Below the pieces are notes generated by a model. The model searched no databases, had not been told where the DNA came from, and was given only the letters and a program-made list of their open reading frames with translations. From Candidatus Sulfotelmatobacter sp. (GTDB lineage: Bacteria > Acidobacteriota > Terriglobia > Terriglobales > Acidobacteriaceae), in assembly GCA_030039165.1 (NCBI GenBank), contig JASHQM010000082.1, positions 1 to 64,000 on the forward strand: a DNA stretch of 64,000 nucleotides, read 5' to 3'. The position numbers and the translations under genes were made by a program. Within the stretch, counting starts at the first letter, position 1. The number at the start of each line of letters is the position of its first letter. Shown one piece after another: positions 9,179 to 19,194 of the stretch.

Positions 9179-11344
9179 ATGATAGAGACTCCCGTGTCTC
9201 TTGGTTCCAAACCCGTTCCGTCCTTGACATCGGCGCGATCGGCGCTCCAGCCCGAAAGCACGTCGCTCTATCAGTTTTTTGCTCCCGGCGGAGTGTTGTC
9301 GCGCACCCATCCCGCCTACGAATTCCGCCGCGGCCAGTTGCAGATGGCTGAAGCCGTCGAGCAGGCCCTCGCCCAAAAGCGCCACCTGATTATCGAGGCA
9401 GGAACCGGCACGGGTAAGACATTGGCATATTTGCTGCCCGTAATTCGCTCAGGCAAGCGCGTCATCATTTCCACCGGCACGAAGAACCTGCAGGAGCAGC
9501 TTTTTTATAAAGATGTTCCCTTTCTGGAGAAGGCACTATTCGAAAACCATGTGGGTAAAGCCGCCTCGGCTCTCCTGCCGGCGCAAAGCCCCGGCAATCT
9601 CTCGGTCTGCTACATGAAGGGCCGCAACAATTACCTGTGCCGCAAAAAACTCTACGATCTTACCGGCCAGCCCGTTCTGACAGGGCTCGAGGAAATTGAA
9701 CAATACCGCGCCATCTCTGCCTGGGAAAAAACCACCTCAACCGGCGACCGTGCCGAACTGGCCGAGCTTCCAGAAACCAGCGCCTTGTGGCACAAGCTCG
9801 ACGCGCGCGCCGAAGCCTGCATCGGCCAAAAATGCAGCGAGTGGGAGCGTTGCTTTATCACCGAGATGCGCCGGCGCGGCATGGAAAGCGACATTATTAT
9901 CGTCAACCATCACCTGTTCTTCGCCGACCTCGCCATCAAGCTCCAGGCCGATAACGCGCCCGATGCAGGCATTCTGCCGGAAGCGGCAGCCGTGATTTTC
10001 GACGAAGCGCACGAACTCGAAGACGTGGCCGGAAACTACTTCGGCATTTCGGTCAGCAATCTGCGCGTGGAAGAACTGGCGCGGGATGTCGAGAGTTGGC
10101 TGCAACGCAATCACAAAATGTCGGCCGCGCTCTCGGGAGCGGTTGGCAGCTTGCGAGACCGCTCGCAATTCTTCTTCTCTCTGCTGCCGCCCGGTGATGG
10201 CCGTTTCGCCTTCGAAAGCCGCCGCGAATTTCTCGAAGAGAACGGGGACGAATTTCTCGCGTTCAACCAGGCGCTCACTCGCCTGGCCTCCGAGTTGAGC
10301 GGCCTGCCTGAAAAGCCTGAAGAGATTTTCAATTTTGCGCGCCGCGCCGAAGAGCTTCAGGTGCAACTGCGCTACGCCATGGAATCCGAAGATCGCAACA
10401 CCGTTTTCTGGATCGAGCGCCGAGGCGGGCGAGCCGCCAACCGGGAAGGCCACGGCTTCAGCCGCGCCGATCAATCAAACACGAAACTCCGGGCTTCAAT
10501 CCCTGAGCGTTCCTTCGGAAATCGACAAAACGTTTTTCTTCAGGCCACGCCAATCGATGTCGGGCCCATCCTGCGCGAATGTCTGTGGTCGAAGCTCGAG
10601 TGTGCCGTGCTCACATCGGCCACGCTCGCCGTAGGTGGTCATTTCGACTACGTCCGCCAACGGCTGGGCCTGGAACAGGCGCGCGAGTCGGTGCTGCCAT
10701 CCCACTTTGACTACACGCAGCAGGCGCTGTTTTATGTTCCTCCGGATTTGCCGGATACGCGCACGCCGCAATTCACCGCCCAGGCCGCCGAACGCATTCG
10801 CAGCCTGCTTGAGATTACACGCGGCCGCACCTTTGTGCTTTTCACCAGTTATGCGCAGATGAACGAAATCTATCAACGCCTGCTCGGAGACCTCCCTTAT
10901 CCCATGCTGCGCCAGGGCGATGCGCCGAAAAGCGCGCTGCTCGAGGAATTCCGCTTGACTCCCAACGCGGTTTTGTTTGCAACCTCTTCCTTCTGGCAGG
11001 GTGTCGACGTGCAGGGTGACCAGTTGAGTTGCGTCATCATCGACCGCCTGCCGTTTGCCGTGCCCACCGATCCGGTAGTGGCCGCGCGCGTAAAGGCAAT
11101 TGATGCCGACGGTGGTAACGCGTTCTTTCAGTACCAGGTCCCATCGGCGGTGATTACGCTAAAACAAGGCTTCGGGCGGCTGATTCGCTCCCTCCACGAT
11201 CGCGGCTTGCTGGTGCTGCTCGATAACCGCATTTTGAAGAAACAATACGGACGCGTTTTCATCGACAGTCTGCCGGATTACAGAAAGACCACCGAGATGC
11301 AGGTAGTGGAAGAGTTTTTCGGCGTAGAGCGTGCCCGGCTCTAG
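9179..11344 (+). CDS. dinG: ATP-dependent DNA helicase, DinG family (XPD-like, Fe-S cysteines)
   Basis: EAGTGTGKTLAYLLP Walker A, DEAHELE, four-Cys pattern (CYMKGRNNYLC...CIGQKCSEWERCF), QGFGRLIRS. Confidence 0.92.
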   Translation: MIETPVSLGSKPVPSLTSARSALQPESTSLYQFFAPGGVLSRTHPAYEFRRGQLQMAEAVEQALAQKRHLIIEAGTGTGKTLAYLLPVIRSGKRVIISTGTKNLQEQLFYKDVPFLEKALFENHVGKAASALLPAQSPGNLSVCYMKGRNNYLCRKKLYDLTGQPVLTGLEEIEQYRAISAWEKTTSTGDRAELAELPETSALWHKLDARAEACIGQKCSEWERCFITEMRRRGMESDIIIVNHHLFFADLAIKLQADNAPDAGILPEAAAVIFDEAHELEDVAGNYFGISVSNLRVEELARDVESWLQRNHKMSAALSGAVGSLRDRSQFFFSLLPPGDGRFAFESRREFLEENGDEFLAFNQALTRLASELSGLPEKPEEIFNFARRAEELQVQLRYAMESEDRNTVFWIERRGGRAANREGHGFSRADQSNTKLRASIPERSFGNRQNVFLQATPIDVGPILRECLWSKLECAVLTSATLAVGGHFDYVRQRLGLEQARESVLPSHFDYTQQALFYVPPDLPDTRTPQFTAQAAERIRSLLEITRGRTFVLFTSYAQMNEIYQRLLGDLPYPMLRQGDAPKSALLEEFRLTPNAVLFATSSFWQGVDVQGDQLSCVIIDRLPFAVPTDPVVAARVKAIDADGGNAFFQYQVPSAVITLKQGFGRLIRSLHDRGLLVLLDNRILKKQYGRVFIDSLPDYRKTTEMQVVEEFFGVERARL
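10422..10535. repeat. In-frame palindromic repeat segment inside the DinG-like gene
   Basis: ggccacggcttcagccgcgcc...actccgggcttcaatccctgag resembles the intergenic repeat at 53942-54001; translates as GHGFSRADQ... Confidence 0.55.
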
Positions 11345-11388
11345 CCGGATTTCAGCAAAATAAACCACGCGACTTCCAGCACCAAAGC

Positions 11389-12858
11389 TCACTTCGAGGT
11401 CGCATTGAAATCGGCCACTCCGACCTTCACCACCGTGCCCCGCGACCGGGGCCTGGTTTCTTCCGGTTTTTCTGGCTTCGGTTTAGCCTCTGCAGGTTTA
11501 GTCTCTTCGGCCTTCTGCTGTTCGGCCTGGCCAGCGGGTTTGTTCTCAGCTTTCTTTTCTGGCTCGGGAGGCGGTGCTGGCTTCTCGGTCCACACCCCAT
11601 AGACCTTGCCACCGTAAGCCGCCAGTCCGCTGTAGTCGCCGAAAAAGACTCCGCCGGCTTCGAACGCATCGGTCGTCCACGCGTAGTTCTCAAAACTCGC
11701 GCCGCCGTCGGTTGAGCGGGCCAGGGTAACGGTTTGTTTGCGGCCTTGCGGGTCGCCCCGGCGGTCGTAGAAAATCACATTCGCCGAACCATCGACTGGA
11801 TCGACGGCGAGCCATTGAAAAAATTTGTCTGCTCCGTCGTGAACGGGATCGTTATTCACCCGCACCGGAGCGCTCCACTTCCTGCCGCCGTCGCTTGAAG
11901 TTGCGCAGAAAACATCGAGGTCGCCGTTGCGGTAATCGCTCCAGGTGACGTAGAGCTTCTGGTTGTGCGCATCAATCGCGATCTGCGGGAAGCCGTTCGC
12001 CCGTTCTAGCGTTTGTATGGCGAACATAATTGGAGCAGTGTGTATGATCGGGCGGGCGCGCGAAAAAGTTGCGCCGCCATCCCGTGACACGGTGAACATA
12101 ATGTCATCGTCCTGGCTCCAGATGGCGTATAAGCGGCCGTCCGGCCCGACCGCACCATCGAACCCCTCGGCTGCGCCGTTGTCATCGCGCGGCAACCCGG
12201 GATGGCGATCGATCTCAATCGGCGCGGACCAGGTTTTGCCATCATCCGTTGACCGTGACAGCACCATCTGTGAATCGGCGATGCGCCAGCGCGTCCAGCC
12301 CACGTAGAGATTCCCCGCATAACGGCTTTTGCTGGTGTCGGCCACGATGTAGGGCTTGTCTTCAAAGGGAATGCCCGGCTGTGTGGGCTGCTCGGCAACG
12401 GGAATGTGATCGGCCTCCCACGTCTTTCCGCCATCGAGAGACCGGCGCACGAAGATGCCATTGCGGCTCGCTCCATGCGCCCAGTAGTTAAACGTTCCCA
12501 GCTTGTCGAACGCGATATAGCAGACGAACGCGTGCCCCTGATTGTCGAACGTGGTAGAGACGTCGCCGGAGACTTTGTAGTTCGCGGGCGCAACCTTGTC
12601 GGCTGCTTTCCACGAGCTCCCTGCATCCTCGGAATACGATGCGTGAACGTTGTCCTGAAAAACGGCAACCACCTGCCGTGGATTATTAGGATTGACCGCC
12701 ACCGAAGGCTCGGTGAAAAAACCCGGCTCCGGCGTCAAAGCAAAGACTTCCGCGCCGGGAGCTTTGGGCAGAGATTGCGCCTGAAGCCGTTCGGCAGAGT
12801 TGAGCGTTAGAACAATGCTGGAAATCAACAGGGCAATAGCGGAAGTTAGCATTCGCAT
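11389..12858 (-). CDS. Secreted BNR/sialidase-like beta-propeller protein with P/E/K-rich C-terminal tail
   Basis: Repeated S-x-D-x-G-x-T/S-W motifs (SEDAGSSWKA, SLDGGKTWEA, STDDGKTWSA, SRDGGATFS); signal peptide. Confidence 0.85.
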   Translation of the reverse strand: MRMLTSAIALLISSIVLTLNSAERLQAQSLPKAPGAEVFALTPEPGFFTEPSVAVNPNNPRQVVAVFQDNVHASYSEDAGSSWKAADKVAPANYKVSGDVSTTFDNQGHAFVCYIAFDKLGTFNYWAHGASRNGIFVRRSLDGGKTWEADHIPVAEQPTQPGIPFEDKPYIVADTSKSRYAGNLYVGWTRWRIADSQMVLSRSTDDGKTWSAPIEIDRHPGLPRDDNGAAEGFDGAVGPDGRLYAIWSQDDDIMFTVSRDGGATFSRARPIIHTAPIMFAIQTLERANGFPQIAIDAHNQKLYVTWSDYRNGDLDVFCATSSDGGRKWSAPVRVNNDPVHDGADKFFQWLAVDPVDGSANVIFYDRRGDPQGRKQTVTLARSTDGGASFENYAWTTDAFEAGGVFFGDYSGLAAYGGKVYGVWTEKPAPPPEPEKKAENKPAGQAEQQKAEETKPAEAKPKPEKPEETRPRSRGTVVKVGVADFNATSK

Positions 12859-13004
12859 CGGAGACACTCTTAGTTGAAGTTGGAGTGAACTGGAGATTGT
12901 CTCATGCGAGAGGCACTTGCTCGACTGAAACGCAGCTGGGCTAAACGATAACCGTTGAGCAGGTATCCGGGTCGAACCTTTTGTCGATGAAACTTGCGGA
13001 AGTG

Positions 13005-13784
13005 CTAGCTGTTGGAGGCGGCGTTGTCGCTGACCCGGATGGTGAAGTTCACCGTGATGCGGGCCTTGGTTTCAACCGGCTGTCCGTTTTGCAGGAGGGG
13101 TTTGAAGTGCCAGTCCCGCACGGCCTGCTGCGCTGCCGATGCGAGAATTGCCGGGCCGCTGACCACATGCAGATTCTCGATCGTGCCGTCGGCGCCAACG
13201 ATAGCCTGCAGGATCACTGAACCCTGCACCTTGGAATTGTTCCCGAGCGTCGGGTAGATGGTGCTGATGCTCTGCTGCAACTCGGGAGCGGCCATCGCGG
13301 AAAGCCGCTCGCGCTCAGCGGCGCTTACCGGCTGGCCTTCCGTGGTAACCGAAATCTGGTTGCTGCCGGGATGAACCGTGTTGTGCTTGTCGCCGGCAAC
13401 CACTTCAACATCCATCGGCGGAAGCGGTACCCGGCTGGTGGCGACAATTGGAGAATCCGCAGTGGCGCTGGCGGCTGGCGGCGCGGCAACGGGCGTAGCG
13501 GCTGATTTTGCGCTTTCTCTCGTGGCAGCTTGGTGCTTCACAACCGGCTCGCTCACCGGCTCTGCCGCAATCTTCGCGGGCGCAGCCGCCTTGCTTACGG
13601 GCTGGGAAACGACTGCATCGGATTGCAGTGACTGATCGGAACCGAACCAGAACTCGCGATCCTTTACCAGAACCGCGACCAGCAGAACCAGCAACATGGA
13701 AAGCGCGACCAGCAGGCGGATGTTCTGCTTGTTAGCGAGCCCGCCTCTGCTTCCGGCCACCGTTCCTGGGTCCATCCAGTGCAT
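13005..13784 (-). CDS. TonB family protein (energy transducer-like)
   Basis: N-terminal TM, Pro/Ala-rich linker, C-terminal 'GSVILQAIVGADGTIENLHVVSGPAILASAAQQAVRDWHFKPLLQNGQPVETKARITVNF'. Confidence 0.87.
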   Translation of the reverse strand: MHWMDPGTVAGSRGGLANKQNIRLLVALSMLLVLLVAVLVKDREFWFGSDQSLQSDAVVSQPVSKAAAPAKIAAEPVSEPVVKHQAATRESAKSAATPVAAPPAASATADSPIVATSRVPLPPMDVEVVAGDKHNTVHPGSNQISVTTEGQPVSAAERERLSAMAAPELQQSISTIYPTLGNNSKVQGSVILQAIVGADGTIENLHVVSGPAILASAAQQAVRDWHFKPLLQNGQPVETKARITVNFTIRVSDNAASNS

Positions 13785-13984
13785 CTTCGTTATTTACGAT
13801 ATTCGCCCCGGCCGCGTTATGGCACAATGGCACGAACCGGGAAAATTATGGCCCGACTGTGCTAGGCCGCCTCGCCGGGCTCTCGTTCCTCCCCCAACGG
13901 AGTTTTCGAGCTCTCAGAAAGACTCCGAAAACACGCTGGCTCTCGCCCCACGAGCCAATCTTTGCTATTCATGAGTCGATTTTT

Positions 13985-14006
13985 ACTACTACCGCGTTGT
14001 AGTAGT
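13985..14006. promoter_or_regulatory. Inverted repeat ACTACTAC-cgcgtt-GTAGTAGT upstream of the TonB-dependent receptor
   Basis: Perfect 8-bp arms, 6-nt spacer, ~78 bp before the receptor start. Confidence 0.4.
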
Positions 14007-14083
14007 GGAGTCGGGCTTGCAATACTTTGCGGTAGCAGACTGTAGAATACGGAGGCCTCGGCATCGGTCTCAGGAACATCCCC

Positions 14084-17000
14084 ATGAAAACAAAGACCTT
14101 ACTTCGATCGACTGCCAAATCACTCAGGCTCGCCGGCCCTGTGGGTTTCTGCCTCGGAGTGATCGTCATGGCTTGCTGCTCGGTGCTCGCCGCCCAGAAT
14201 GTCGTATTGACAGGTTCATTAGGCGGGCGAATCTCGGACCAAAGCGGCGCGGCGGTACCGGAGGTCTCGGTGCGTTTGCAGAACCTCGCCACCGGGGTGC
14301 AGGAATCTGCCGAGACAAACCATGCCGGGCTTTACCGTTTCGCCGAGCTCACGCCTGGCGCCTACTCCATTACGGCCACTCTCAGGGGATTTCGCGATGT
14401 GCAGATCCTGACACGAGTGCTCGTGGGGAACAATACGCTGCAGGACATCACCCTGCAGGTGGGAGCGGGTGCCGAGACCGTCAAAGTCACCGGCACGCTG
14501 CAACTGCTGCGGCCCATGGAATCGTCTGCCAGCACGGTGCTGGAGCGCTCGCTGACTGAGGACTTGCCGCTCAATGGGCGAAAGTATACGGATTTTATGA
14601 CTTTGACGCCGAATACCAGCTATGACGGCGATACTGGCCTCGTGAGCCTCGCTGGGCAGCAAGGTGGCGAAGATTCCGGATACGCCAACGGAAATGGGTC
14701 AACCTCATTTACGGTGGATGGGAGCAACGCAACCAATAACTACTTCTCCGACATCGTCGGCCGTTACCGCATTCCTTATCTCTACGGCGAGGACTCGATC
14801 GAGGAGTTTCAAGTTGTCGTCAGCCCCTACTCTGCCATCTACGGAGGCGCCGCTGGCTTCCTGAATGCGGTGACGCGGTCCGGCGGTAACGTTTTTCACG
14901 GCAGCGCCTTTTACTACAACCGGAACTCTTTCTTCGGCGCCAACGACGCCCTGGATAACGCTGCCGGCAACCCCCGGCCGGCGGATTCTTTGCAGCAATT
15001 CGGCGTGGGCGCGGGCGGGCCGATTGCGCGAAACCGTTTGTGGTTCTTCGTAGATTATGAGCAGCAACTTCGGAACTTCCCTCTACCGGTAATCAACCAG
15101 GCATTGGTGACCACGCAGCCGGGTTTCTTGTCTTCGAATTTTGGCATCCCGGACGGAACCGCTCTTCCACCGCCCAACCGTCCACTGCCGCTGCCCGGCA
15201 GCGATACTGCGCCGGATGCAACCAATCCCACGTATCTCCAGCAGGTATCGAATGCGATCAACGCGCTGGACTTGAACCTCGGTACCGCGGCTAGGAAGGG
15301 CAACGACCTGGTGCTCACGCCCCGGCTGGACTATCAGCCCGGTGCTCGCGATGGCTTATTTCTGGCATTGAATCTAAACCGTTTCAACTCGCCCGGAGGC
15401 GTGATCATCGATCCGACCGTCGGAAACTACGGATTGCAAAGTTTGGCCAATGCCTACGTGCGCACGTTTGAAACCACCCTCGGATGGACGCACACATTTT
15501 CTTCCCGGCTGCTCAACGAATTTCACGCCGGCACATCGCAAGACAACGAGATCGCGACCCCCACCGGGTTGGCTCCGAACACGCCCACGATCGTGCTCGA
15601 TAGCCCTGCAGCGTTCATCATGGGGAACAACGCCTTCTCCATCGGAAGAGTTTTTGAGAGGCAGTATTCGCTGTCCGACCGTATTGATTACGTCATTGGC
15701 AGGCACACCTTGCAATTTGGATTTGACTGGAACCGCTCGTGGGATGCCGATACCGACGATGGCGGCGCCGACCCCAATGAGGCTCTCGATTTCGGTTCGC
15801 CGCTTGGCTTGTATGAATTTTCCAATCTCGAGGATTTCGCGCTGGGCGAGTACAACACCTTCAGCCAGGCGTCAGGAAACCCGACTTTTTCTTTTGCCGT
15901 TCCTTATTACGGATTCTATGTACAGGATACATTCCGCGCTTTGCCGCAGCTGACTCTGGAAATGGGTCTCCGTGAAGACTTCCAGGTATATCCCCAGCCG
16001 AAAGAGAATCCTGCCTTTCCGCTGACCGGCCAATACCCGAATCAGTTGCGGCGTATTGCTCCGCGCTTCGGCTTCGCCTGGCAAGCGGCGGCGAAGACCG
16101 TAGTCCGCGGCGGGTTCGGTGACTTCTACACCAACATGAACGGCCTTAACTACCGCAATGCTGTAATCTCCAACGGTTTGCCCTCACAACAGTCCGAGGT
16201 GAATTCCAGTTACACCTCCGGTGCACCGAATGCACAGGCGCCCAGCTTCCCAACCATTCTTCCGGCGAATTCTCCGCTGTTTTCCGCATCGCCCGATATT
16301 TCCCTGATTGCACCGAACTTCCGGGCTCCTTACATTCTGCAGGCGAGCCTGCAGATCGAACGCGAGATCGACGAGAACACCACAGTCAGTCTCGGCACCA
16401 TGTGGAACCACGGCGTGCACATTCTCTCGGGCAGCGCCTACGATTTGAACCTCAATCCGTTGCAGGGCATAACCACCTACATCGTTTGTCCGCCAGGTGC
16501 AACAACTGCTCCGTGCACCGGGCCCGCCTACGTCCTGCCCAACATGGACAACAATCTCCTCACCGAGGGCCGCATCAATCCCAATCTTGGCCAGATCAAC
16601 GAGCTGATCAGTCCCGCGCAGAACTATTACAACTCCTTCTTTGCGCAGTTGCAGCGCCGCATGTCCCACGGCTTATCTCTGGAGGTCTCCTACACCTTCG
16701 CCAAGAGCATCATGCTCGATGGCATGGATTTCAGTAACCAGTTCGATTTCGGTAACACCCACGCGCCTTCGCTGCTTGATCAGCGCCATCGCCTGACGGT
16801 CGCCGCCGTGTACCTGCCCAGGCTGGAACGGTTCGCGCCTTCTGGAGTGGCGCACGCCTTGCTTGAAGAGTGGAAAGTTAGCGCCATCATGGAGTTTTCA
16901 TCCGGCCGGCCTTATGCCGGTTTGTTGAGTCCGGCATGTACGAGTGCAACGCTCTCGTTCAGCAATTGCGGTGGCGCCAACGACAACCTGAACGATACGG

Positions 17001-17392
17001 CGTTTAATCAGGACACCGCCAACACGGCAGGCGGCATCAACGGCGCCGGTCCCACACCCGGCATTGGCTTGAATTCGTTCTATGGGCCGTGGTTGGAGCG
17101 GATCGATCTTGGGTTGTCGCGCACCGTTGCCGTCCGCGAAGATAAGGAGATCGAACTACGCGCGGACGCCTTCAATTTGTTTAACCACGCCAATTATTAT
17201 GTGCAGAATGGCGACGGCATCAATCAACTGCAATACAACCCTATCGGCGCGAACTGCGGAGACGGCATGACCCTGAACCAGACCTGCTATCTGGTGCCCA
17301 ACTCCGGGCCCGGTAATTTCGGCGCTTTTCAGGAGATCAGTCCCAACGGGCTGCCGCGTGTATTGCAGTTCTCCGCTCGATTTACTTTCTGA
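14084..17392 (+). CDS. Oar-like TonB-dependent receptor with N-terminal carboxypeptidase-regulatory-like domain
   Basis: GRISDQSGAAVPEVSVRLQNLATG...; 'SFTVDGSNATNNYF', 'RSGGNVFHGSAFYYNRN', C-terminal aromatic beta strand VLQFSARFTF. Confidence 0.93.
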   Translation: MKTKTLLRSTAKSLRLAGPVGFCLGVIVMACCSVLAAQNVVLTGSLGGRISDQSGAAVPEVSVRLQNLATGVQESAETNHAGLYRFAELTPGAYSITATLRGFRDVQILTRVLVGNNTLQDITLQVGAGAETVKVTGTLQLLRPMESSASTVLERSLTEDLPLNGRKYTDFMTLTPNTSYDGDTGLVSLAGQQGGEDSGYANGNGSTSFTVDGSNATNNYFSDIVGRYRIPYLYGEDSIEEFQVVVSPYSAIYGGAAGFLNAVTRSGGNVFHGSAFYYNRNSFFGANDALDNAAGNPRPADSLQQFGVGAGGPIARNRLWFFVDYEQQLRNFPLPVINQALVTTQPGFLSSNFGIPDGTALPPPNRPLPLPGSDTAPDATNPTYLQQVSNAINALDLNLGTAARKGNDLVLTPRLDYQPGARDGLFLALNLNRFNSPGGVIIDPTVGNYGLQSLANAYVRTFETTLGWTHTFSSRLLNEFHAGTSQDNEIATPTGLAPNTPTIVLDSPAAFIMGNNAFSIGRVFERQYSLSDRIDYVIGRHTLQFGFDWNRSWDADTDDGGADPNEALDFGSPLGLYEFSNLEDFALGEYNTFSQASGNPTFSFAVPYYGFYVQDTFRALPQLTLEMGLREDFQVYPQPKENPAFPLTGQYPNQLRRIAPRFGFAWQAAAKTVVRGGFGDFYTNMNGLNYRNAVISNGLPSQQSEVNSSYTSGAPNAQAPSFPTILPANSPLFSASPDISLIAPNFRAPYILQASLQIEREIDENTTVSLGTMWNHGVHILSGSAYDLNLNPLQGITTYIVCPPGATTAPCTGPAYVLPNMDNNLLTEGRINPNLGQINELISPAQNYYNSFFAQLQRRMSHGLSLEVSYTFAKSIMLDGMDFSNQFDFGNTHAPSLLDQRHRLTVAAVYLPRLERFAPSGVAHALLEEWKVSAIMEFSSGRPYAGLLSPACTSATLSFSNCGGANDNLNDTAFNQDTANTAGGINGAGPTPGIGLNSFYGPWLERIDLGLSRTVAVREDKEIELRADAFNLFNHANYYVQNGDGINQLQYNPIGANCGDGMTLNQTCYLVPNSGPGNFGAFQEISPNGLPRVLQFSARFTF

Positions 17393-17456
17393 GTCTCCCC
17401 ACCAGCCGGCCCGCCGCGATACACTCAGGGTTTCCCTTTGCCATATTTATTGGACA

Positions 17457-18509
17457 ATGAAATACGAAGCCATTTTGGTAGTTTCCTTCGGCGGGCCGGA
17501 ATCGAGAGAAGACGTTATTCCCTTTCTCGAAACTGTGCTGCGTGGCCGCAACATTCCCCGCGAGCGCCTGCTCACCGTCGCCGAACACTACTACCATTTC
17601 CAGGGCAAGAGCCCGATCAATCAGCAGGTGCGGCAGTTGATCGCCGAGCTGGAGGACGAATTAAAACGCAACGGTCCGCAACTGCCCATCTATTGGGGAA
17701 ACCGCAACTGGCGCCCATTTTTGGCCGCAACCTTGCGGAAGATGAAGCAGGATGGCGTTGCGCGCGCTCTCGCCTTCGTGACTTCGGCCTACAGTTCTTA
17801 TTCGGGATGCCGGCAGTATCGCGAAGATATTGCCCGCGCACAAGCCGAAGTCGGACCGGGCGCGCCGAGTGTCGACAAACTGCGCCCGTTTTTTAACCAT
17901 CCATTATTCATAGAAGCCACCGTCGATCGGGTGCGGGATGCGCTGAATTCCCTTCCCCAAAATGTCCGCCACAGCGCGCAGATTGTTTACCTGGCGCACA
18001 GCATTCCGCTTTCCATGGCCACCACAAGCGACTATGTGAAGCAGCTCGAAGAGGTGCGCAGGCTGGTTTCGACCGCACTCGGGCAATCAAATGACGCTCT
18101 GGTTTACCAAAGCCGCAGCGGCGCGCCCGGCCAGCCCTGGCTCGAACCCGATATCCTCGACTACCTGCGAAAGGTAAAATCCGAAAATCGCGCATCGGCG
18201 CTGGTGCTGGCGCCCATCAGCTTCGTCTCCGACCATATGGAAGTTTTGTATGACCTCGATATCGAGGCGAGGCACTTATGCGATTCGCTGGCCCTGCCCA
18301 TGACAAGAGCCAAAACGGTTGGCGTCCACCCCAAATTTATTGCCATGATCCGGGAATTGATTCTGGAACGAACCAATCCGCAGCAAGAGCGCCGAGCGAT
18401 TGGCCAATTGCGGCCACGGCCCGATGTTTGCGCCGAGGATTGCTGCCCCGCGCCGCAGTCGATGCAACCGCCACAGCCCACAACACAGGCCACAAAAGAT
18501 AGAAGCTGA
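17457..18509 (+). CDS. hemH: Ferrochelatase
   Basis: MKYEAILVVSFGGPESREDVIPFLE; ...FVSDHMEVLYDLDIEA; start refined to ATG 17457. Confidence 0.95.
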   Translation: MKYEAILVVSFGGPESREDVIPFLETVLRGRNIPRERLLTVAEHYYHFQGKSPINQQVRQLIAELEDELKRNGPQLPIYWGNRNWRPFLAATLRKMKQDGVARALAFVTSAYSSYSGCRQYREDIARAQAEVGPGAPSVDKLRPFFNHPLFIEATVDRVRDALNSLPQNVRHSAQIVYLAHSIPLSMATTSDYVKQLEEVRRLVSTALGQSNDALVYQSRSGAPGQPWLEPDILDYLRKVKSENRASALVLAPISFVSDHMEVLYDLDIEARHLCDSLALPMTRAKTVGVHPKFIAMIRELILERTNPQQERRAIGQLRPRPDVCAEDCCPAPQSMQPPQPTTQATKDRS

Positions 18510-19172
18510 CTACACCGAACTCGGAACCTTGGGCCGCTCGAAGTCTGTCGCTTTCGGTTGACCTTCCACCCGGTGCATGGTCTCAAGAACGGTCTCGATC
18601 ACGCAATCGTTGCCGATCGCGGTGTTGATCATCACGTGGTAGAGCGAGCGCGTTGGCCAGTCGGCAGCGAAGTAATGCTTCACGAAGGCGACCCGCTCGC
18701 GGTCGACGGTATCGACCAGCAGGTCGGCATCCCCCTCCGAAGCCCCATCGTGCACCAGGCGGCGAACCTTCTCGGCGCGCGGAGCGTAGAGAAAAACGTG
18801 GAACGCATCTGCCTGTTCGCGAAAGAAGAATGGCGCACCCCGGCCAACGATAACCGCATTCCCTTCCTGGGCAATTCGGGGAGCAATCTGCTCCATGAGA
18901 GAAACCATGCGGTCAGCGTCGAATATCTGCGCCGCAAGGGGTGAGCTGCGTTCGTAGCTGCCGCGCCAGAATGCCTTCGCCAGGCGGTGAAAGGCGCTAT
19001 CCATGCGGCCCTCGCAGCGTCTCACGGCCGAGAGATCAACGCCCGCCATGCGCGCCACTTCTTGTGTGAGGAGCTGATCCCAGAGTTTCCATCCCAGCCG
19101 CTTTGCCAGTTCGGCGGCGATTTCGCCTGCGCCACAGCCGTATTCGCGCTCGACCGTGATCAGCCTGAACAT
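18510..19172 (-). CDS. Cytidylate kinase-like family protein
   Basis: MFRLITVEREYGCGAGEIAAELAKRLGWKLWDQLLTQEVAR. Confidence 0.87.
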   Translation of the reverse strand: MFRLITVEREYGCGAGEIAAELAKRLGWKLWDQLLTQEVARMAGVDLSAVRRCEGRMDSAFHRLAKAFWRGSYERSSPLAAQIFDADRMVSLMEQIAPRIAQEGNAVIVGRGAPFFFREQADAFHVFLYAPRAEKVRRLVHDGASEGDADLLVDTVDRERVAFVKHYFAADWPTRSLYHVMINTAIGNDCVIETVLETMHRVEGQPKATDFERPKVPSSV

Positions 19173-19194
19173 CCTGCCCTCATTTTACCGCGCT

